Shown: one piece after another, positions 23,653 to 25,744 of the stretch
Position numbering within the stretch: position 1 is the first letter of the stretch
How the letters are laid out: every line of letters begins with the position of its first letter
Assembly (NCBI GenBank): GCA_910586445.1
Contig: CAJUHV010000057.1
Coordinates: 1 to 25,744 of the forward strand
Direction of reading: 5' to 3'
DNA from: an uncultured Eubacterium sp.
GTDB taxonomy: Bacteria > Bacillota > Clostridia > Lachnospirales > Lachnospiraceae
Length of the DNA stretch: 25,744 nucleotides
The notes under the pieces: generated by a model
The model's database searches: none
What the model was told of the DNA's origin: nothing
Seen by the model: the letters and a program-made list of their open reading frames with translations, nothing else
Translations under genes and position numbers: made by a program

Positions 23653-23690
23653 TTTTTTTGAATTACTTTTTTTGAATTACTTTTTTTGAA
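23653..23690 (+). repeat. Tandem 14-bp repeat in the ProX-like leader
   Basis: Unit TTTTTTTGAATTAC occurs at 23653-23666 and 23667-23680, followed by a partial third copy to 23690. The repeated T7 runs lie in the predicted 5' untranslated region about 60-95 bases before the ATG. No GC-rich stem precedes them, so they are not ordinary terminators. The rest of the 23533-23749 leader shows no gene. Confidence 0.85.
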
Positions 23691-23749
23691 GCGCTGAAAT
23701 TTGAAATAACTAAATTGAAAAAGAAGCAATAAGAAAACGAGGAAAAACA

Positions 23750-24292
23750 ATGGAATTATATAAAGGAAGGCCAAAAGACGTGACAGGCCGTACGCAGACA
23801 GAAATCCGGGTCTACGATTTCCTAGACAGCCTGGGCCTGCAGTATTTAAGGACTGACCACGAAGAAGCCAATACAATGGAGGCATGCCATAAAATCGACC
23901 GGGTACTTGACGTACTGATCTGTAAAAACTTATTTTTATGCAACAGGCAGAAAACAGCTTTTTATCTGCTGATGATGCCCGCAGATAAGCCGTTTAAAAC
24001 AAGGGAGCTTTCTGCCCAGATCCAAAGCGCCAGGCTTTCATTCGCCGAGGCTGATTATATGGATGAATTTTTAAAGATCCGGCCGGGTGCCGTCAGCATT
24101 ATGGGACTGATGAACGACCATGAAAACCGGGTGCAGCTGCTGGTTGACGAGGATGTAAAAAAAGGCGAATATCTGGGCTGTCATCCATGTGTCAGCACAT
24201 CCAGCCTAAAGATGAAAACGAGTGACGTATTTGAAAAATATCTCCCCGCCGTACATCATGAACCGGTTCTGGTGCATCTGACGGGTGTATAA
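23750..24292 (+). CDS. ProX-like trans-editing protein (YbaK/aminoacyl-tRNA deacylase domain)
   Basis: A 180-residue single-domain protein of the YbaK/ProX editing family. The pattern CHKIDRVLDVLICKNLFLCNRQKTAFYLLMMPADKPF contains the conserved nucleophile-supporting Lys/Asn region of ProX. SFAEADYMDEFLKIRPGAVSIMGLMND and GEYLGCHPCVSTSSLKMKTSDVF are also typical. Such proteins hydrolyse Ala-tRNA(Pro) formed by mistake. GAGG about 9 bases upstream supports the start. It stands alone on the plus strand, divergent from hrcA. Confidence 0.88.
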   Translation: MELYKGRPKDVTGRTQTEIRVYDFLDSLGLQYLRTDHEEANTMEACHKIDRVLDVLICKNLFLCNRQKTAFYLLMMPADKPFKTRELSAQIQSARLSFAEADYMDEFLKIRPGAVSIMGLMNDHENRVQLLVDEDVKKGEYLGCHPCVSTSSLKMKTSDVFEKYLPAVHHEPVLVHLTGV

Positions 24293-24306
24293 AAATACTC
24301 TTTTTT
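24283..24306 (+). terminator. Weak terminator at the end of the ProX-like gene
   Basis: A short A/T-rich hairpin (GTAT-AAAA-ATAC) overlapping the stop codon, followed by a run of six T at 24301-24306. The stem is weak, so the call is tentative. Confidence 0.3.
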
Positions 24307-24319
24307 CATAATTCTATAT

Positions 24320-24435
24320 TTATAGAAAAGTCCTCAAAAATGCCTGCCAAAACTGCCTGTCCGAAGCAGAATCCATATACTTTTCACCATCCTTGGATTT
24401 ATAATCTGGTTTGAAGTCTTTACAGCTATGGCCTA
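24320..24435 (-). pseudogene. C-terminal remnant of an unidentified gene, cut by the fold-back element
   Basis: On the minus strand an open frame enters from the fold-back element and ends at TAA (24320-24322). It encodes GHSCKDFKPDYKSKD followed by GEKYMDSASDRQFWQAFLRTFL. The amino-acid and codon make-up looks like a genuine protein C-terminus, and no start or ribosome-binding site is present. The upstream part of the gene is absent, since the radical SAM gene lies on the other side of the element. I cannot name the family. Confidence 0.45.
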
Positions 24436-24595
24436 GAGCGTGTTTGAAAAATCATTCCCGCGATCTGCACTCCCCACTTTGCGGATAATTCATCCCAAAT
24501 TTAATCAACATAGCCCGCTATGCCTCATAAATTTGGGATAAATTCTCCACCAAGTGTGAAGCACATCTCACAGAAAGCATTTTTAAGACACGCTC
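24436..24595. mobile_element. 160-bp fold-back MITE flanked by TA
   Basis: The ends are GAGCGTGTTTGAAAAAT and, inverted, GAGCGTGTCTTAAAAAT, each flanked by TA (24434-24435 and 24596-24597), which suggests a TA target duplication of the Tc1/mariner-IS630 type. The two halves are complementary over almost the full length, including ATCCCAAATTTA/TAAATTTGGGAT and a central ATAGC-CC-GCTAT. The whole element can therefore form one imperfect hairpin. It encodes no protein. The last base of the element supplies the third base of the TAG stop of the radical SAM gene. Confidence 0.82.
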
Positions 24596-25440
24596 TAGCA
24601 ATTTCCCACAAATACATGCTCCAGATATTTCCCTGCCACATTTGCAAGCCGGTACACGCTCTGTACATCTGTCGCATTTTTATCTGTCATATGATACCTT
24701 GGAAAAAAGCGGGTTACATGCAGCGGCGTGCCGGTACCGCAGTTTTGAGCAATCCACCTCGCTTCTGCCTCCATCTGTGCAGGGTCATCATTCTCTTTTG
24801 GAACAATCAGTGTAGTCAGTTCCACATGGCAGCCTGCCTGCACTGCATGGACGATAAATTGTTTTACCGTTTCAAGGTCGCCGCCCAGCTTTTTATAATA
24901 ATCGCTGCGAAAACCTTTTAGGTCAATATTCATGGCATCTATATACGGCAGTATTTCATTTAACACCTGCAGGGAGGCTGTGCCATTCGTGACAAGCACA
25001 TTTTTCATGCCTTTTTCTTTGACAAGGCTTGCGGCATCCCGCACATATTCCCATCCGACTAAAGGCTCATTATAAGTAAACGCAGCCCCAATGCAGCCCC
25101 TGTCTTGACAGGACAATGCTTTCCGGCACAGTTCCTGCGGAGACAGATATGCCGTACTGCGCAGGGACGCCGGCTGATCTGCACGTGCCATAGAGATCTC
25201 ATGATTCTGGCAGAATGGACATCTCAGGTTGCACCCATAGCTGCCGACTGACAAGACAGTGCTCCCCGGCGCATACATTTTCAGCGGCTTTTTTTCGACC
25301 GGATCTAATGCAAGCGCGGTTATCCTGCCATAGTTTGCACAGTTTATTGAACCGTTTTCATTTTTTCGTGCACCGCACAGGCCGTACTGCCCAGATTTCA
25401 GGCTGCAGTGATGTATACATGTCTGACAAATGATTCCCAT
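24595..25440 (-). CDS. Radical SAM protein of the AmmeMemoRadiSam / pyruvate formate-lyase activase-like group
   Basis: A 281-residue radical SAM enzyme. The SAM/4Fe-4S motif is CNLRCPFC (Cys70, 74, 77), preceded by a cysteine-rich N-terminus (CQTCIHHC, CGARK) and LDPVEKKPLKMYAPGS, which are typical of the radical SAM member of the AmmeMemoRadiSam trio. Motifs TYNEPLVGWEYV, NVLVTNGT and DAMNIDLKGF are present. The AMMECR1 and MEMO1 partner genes are not in the window. The protein ends at HVFVGNC, where its TAG stop is shared with the end of the fold-back element. Longer relatives have a C-terminal zinc-ribbon-like tail, so a small truncation is possible. The natural reaction of this group is not established. 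Confidence 0.87.
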   Translation of the reverse strand: MGIICQTCIHHCSLKSGQYGLCGARKNENGSINCANYGRITALALDPVEKKPLKMYAPGSTVLSVGSYGCNLRCPFCQNHEISMARADQPASLRSTAYLSPQELCRKALSCQDRGCIGAAFTYNEPLVGWEYVRDAASLVKEKGMKNVLVTNGTASLQVLNEILPYIDAMNIDLKGFRSDYYKKLGGDLETVKQFIVHAVQAGCHVELTTLIVPKENDDPAQMEAEARWIAQNCGTGTPLHVTRFFPRYHMTDKNATDVQSVYRLANVAGKYLEHVFVGNC

Positions 25441-25665
25441 TCGTTTTCTATCCCTTCTAATGCTTTTTATATCTCAGAATCTTTTGCAAAGTCTTAGATT
25501 TTGATTTCTATGTTATAAGCATAACACAAACCACTACTTTTGGCTACCTTACGTAAATCCCAGGCCGTACTCTGCAGAAAATACGGCGTATCTCTGCATC
25601 CCCTGTCCGACGGATCAAACTATACTAAGCCGTTGAAACGGATGATTTTGTTGATTTTTATACTC
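25441..25665. other. Intergenic region with inverted repeats, no gene found
   Basis: About 225 bases between the radical SAM gene and a rightward promoter. It contains the inverted repeat GCCGTA-N12-TACGGC (25564-25587) and a short CCGT-TGAA-ACGG hairpin near 25631-25640. No open frame with a convincing ribosome-binding site is seen. A clear promoter for the radical SAM gene was not found. Confidence 0.5.
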
Positions 25666-25694
25666 TTGACTTTGTACATAAAATATAATATAAA
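25666..25694 (+). promoter_or_regulatory. Strong SigA-type promoter pointing out of the window
   Basis: TTGACT (25666-25671), a 17-base spacer and TATAAA (25689-25694) in AT-rich DNA. It should drive a plus-strand gene beyond the right edge. Confidence 0.7.
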
Positions 25695-25744
25695 CTATAA
25701 ATGAGCAAATATAGAAATTTGCACAAAACTACCCTACCAATTTC

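Noticed and set aside
25564..25605. Short peptide MQRYAVFSAEYGLGFT on the minus strand upstream of the radical SAM gene
   Set aside because: Only 16 codons, poor ribosome-binding site spacing, and the sequence is better explained by the inverted repeat it contains.
1..25744. tRNA and rRNA genes, prophage genes, CRISPR arrays
   Set aside because: None was recognised by reading either strand. Absence was not tested with a covariance model.

Overview
The window looks like a chromosomal segment of a low-to-moderate G+C Gram-positive anaerobe, most likely a Lachnospiraceae-type member of the Clostridia. This rests on gene content and order: hrcA-grpE-dnaK-dnaJ-prmA-rsmE, a cysteine desulfurase next to thiI, and an ireB-ruvX-DUF1292-(RNase J, YlbF)-mltG-like-trmR-U32 peptidase series that resembles the Bacillus yrr cluster. 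The attribution is inferred from protein families, not from an rRNA gene.

Layout. Positions 1-704 hold the 3' part of an IS200/IS605-type TnpB gene and its right end, which abuts two ABC-2 type permease genes (705-2335, + strand); their ATPase gene is not in the window. Positions 2417-3107 (minus) hold a HEPN/MNT toxin-antitoxin pair of type VII organisation. Positions 3249-11545 (minus) form a compact housekeeping series: mtaB, ireB, ruvX, DUF1292, RNase J, ylbF-like, a short mltG-like gene, trmR, a U32/TrhP-like gene and a lactonase-fold gene. A small divergent + strand gene (11680-11922) encodes an HPr-like protein without the phosphorylatable histidine and has its own promoter and terminator. 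Positions 12018-23349 (minus) carry the HrcA/CIRCE-controlled heat-shock genes hrcA, grpE, dnaK and dnaJ. A structured terminator-like element follows, then an unusual Q-rich, coiled-coil J-domain protein, prmA, rsmE, a cysteine desulfurase and thiI. Divergent from hrcA is a ProX-like tRNA editing gene (23750-24292). The right part holds a C-terminal gene remnant, a 160-bp fold-back MITE ending in the stop codon of a radical SAM gene (24595-25440), and a clean promoter pointing out of the window.

How the genes fit together. The central theme is protein and RNA quality control: DnaK chaperone machinery under a perfect CIRCE operator, rRNA and ribosomal-protein methylation (RsmE, PrmA), tRNA thiolation (cysteine desulfurase to ThiI), other tRNA modifications (MtaB, TrmR, TrhP-like), tRNA proofreading (ProX) and RNA decay (RNase J, YlbF). 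The less ordinary parts are the repeat-rich J-domain protein inside the chaperone locus, the structured element behind dnaJ, the HPr-like regulator, two related fold-back element ends that both sit at gene 3' ends, and a polypurine spacer inside the trmR-trhP interval.
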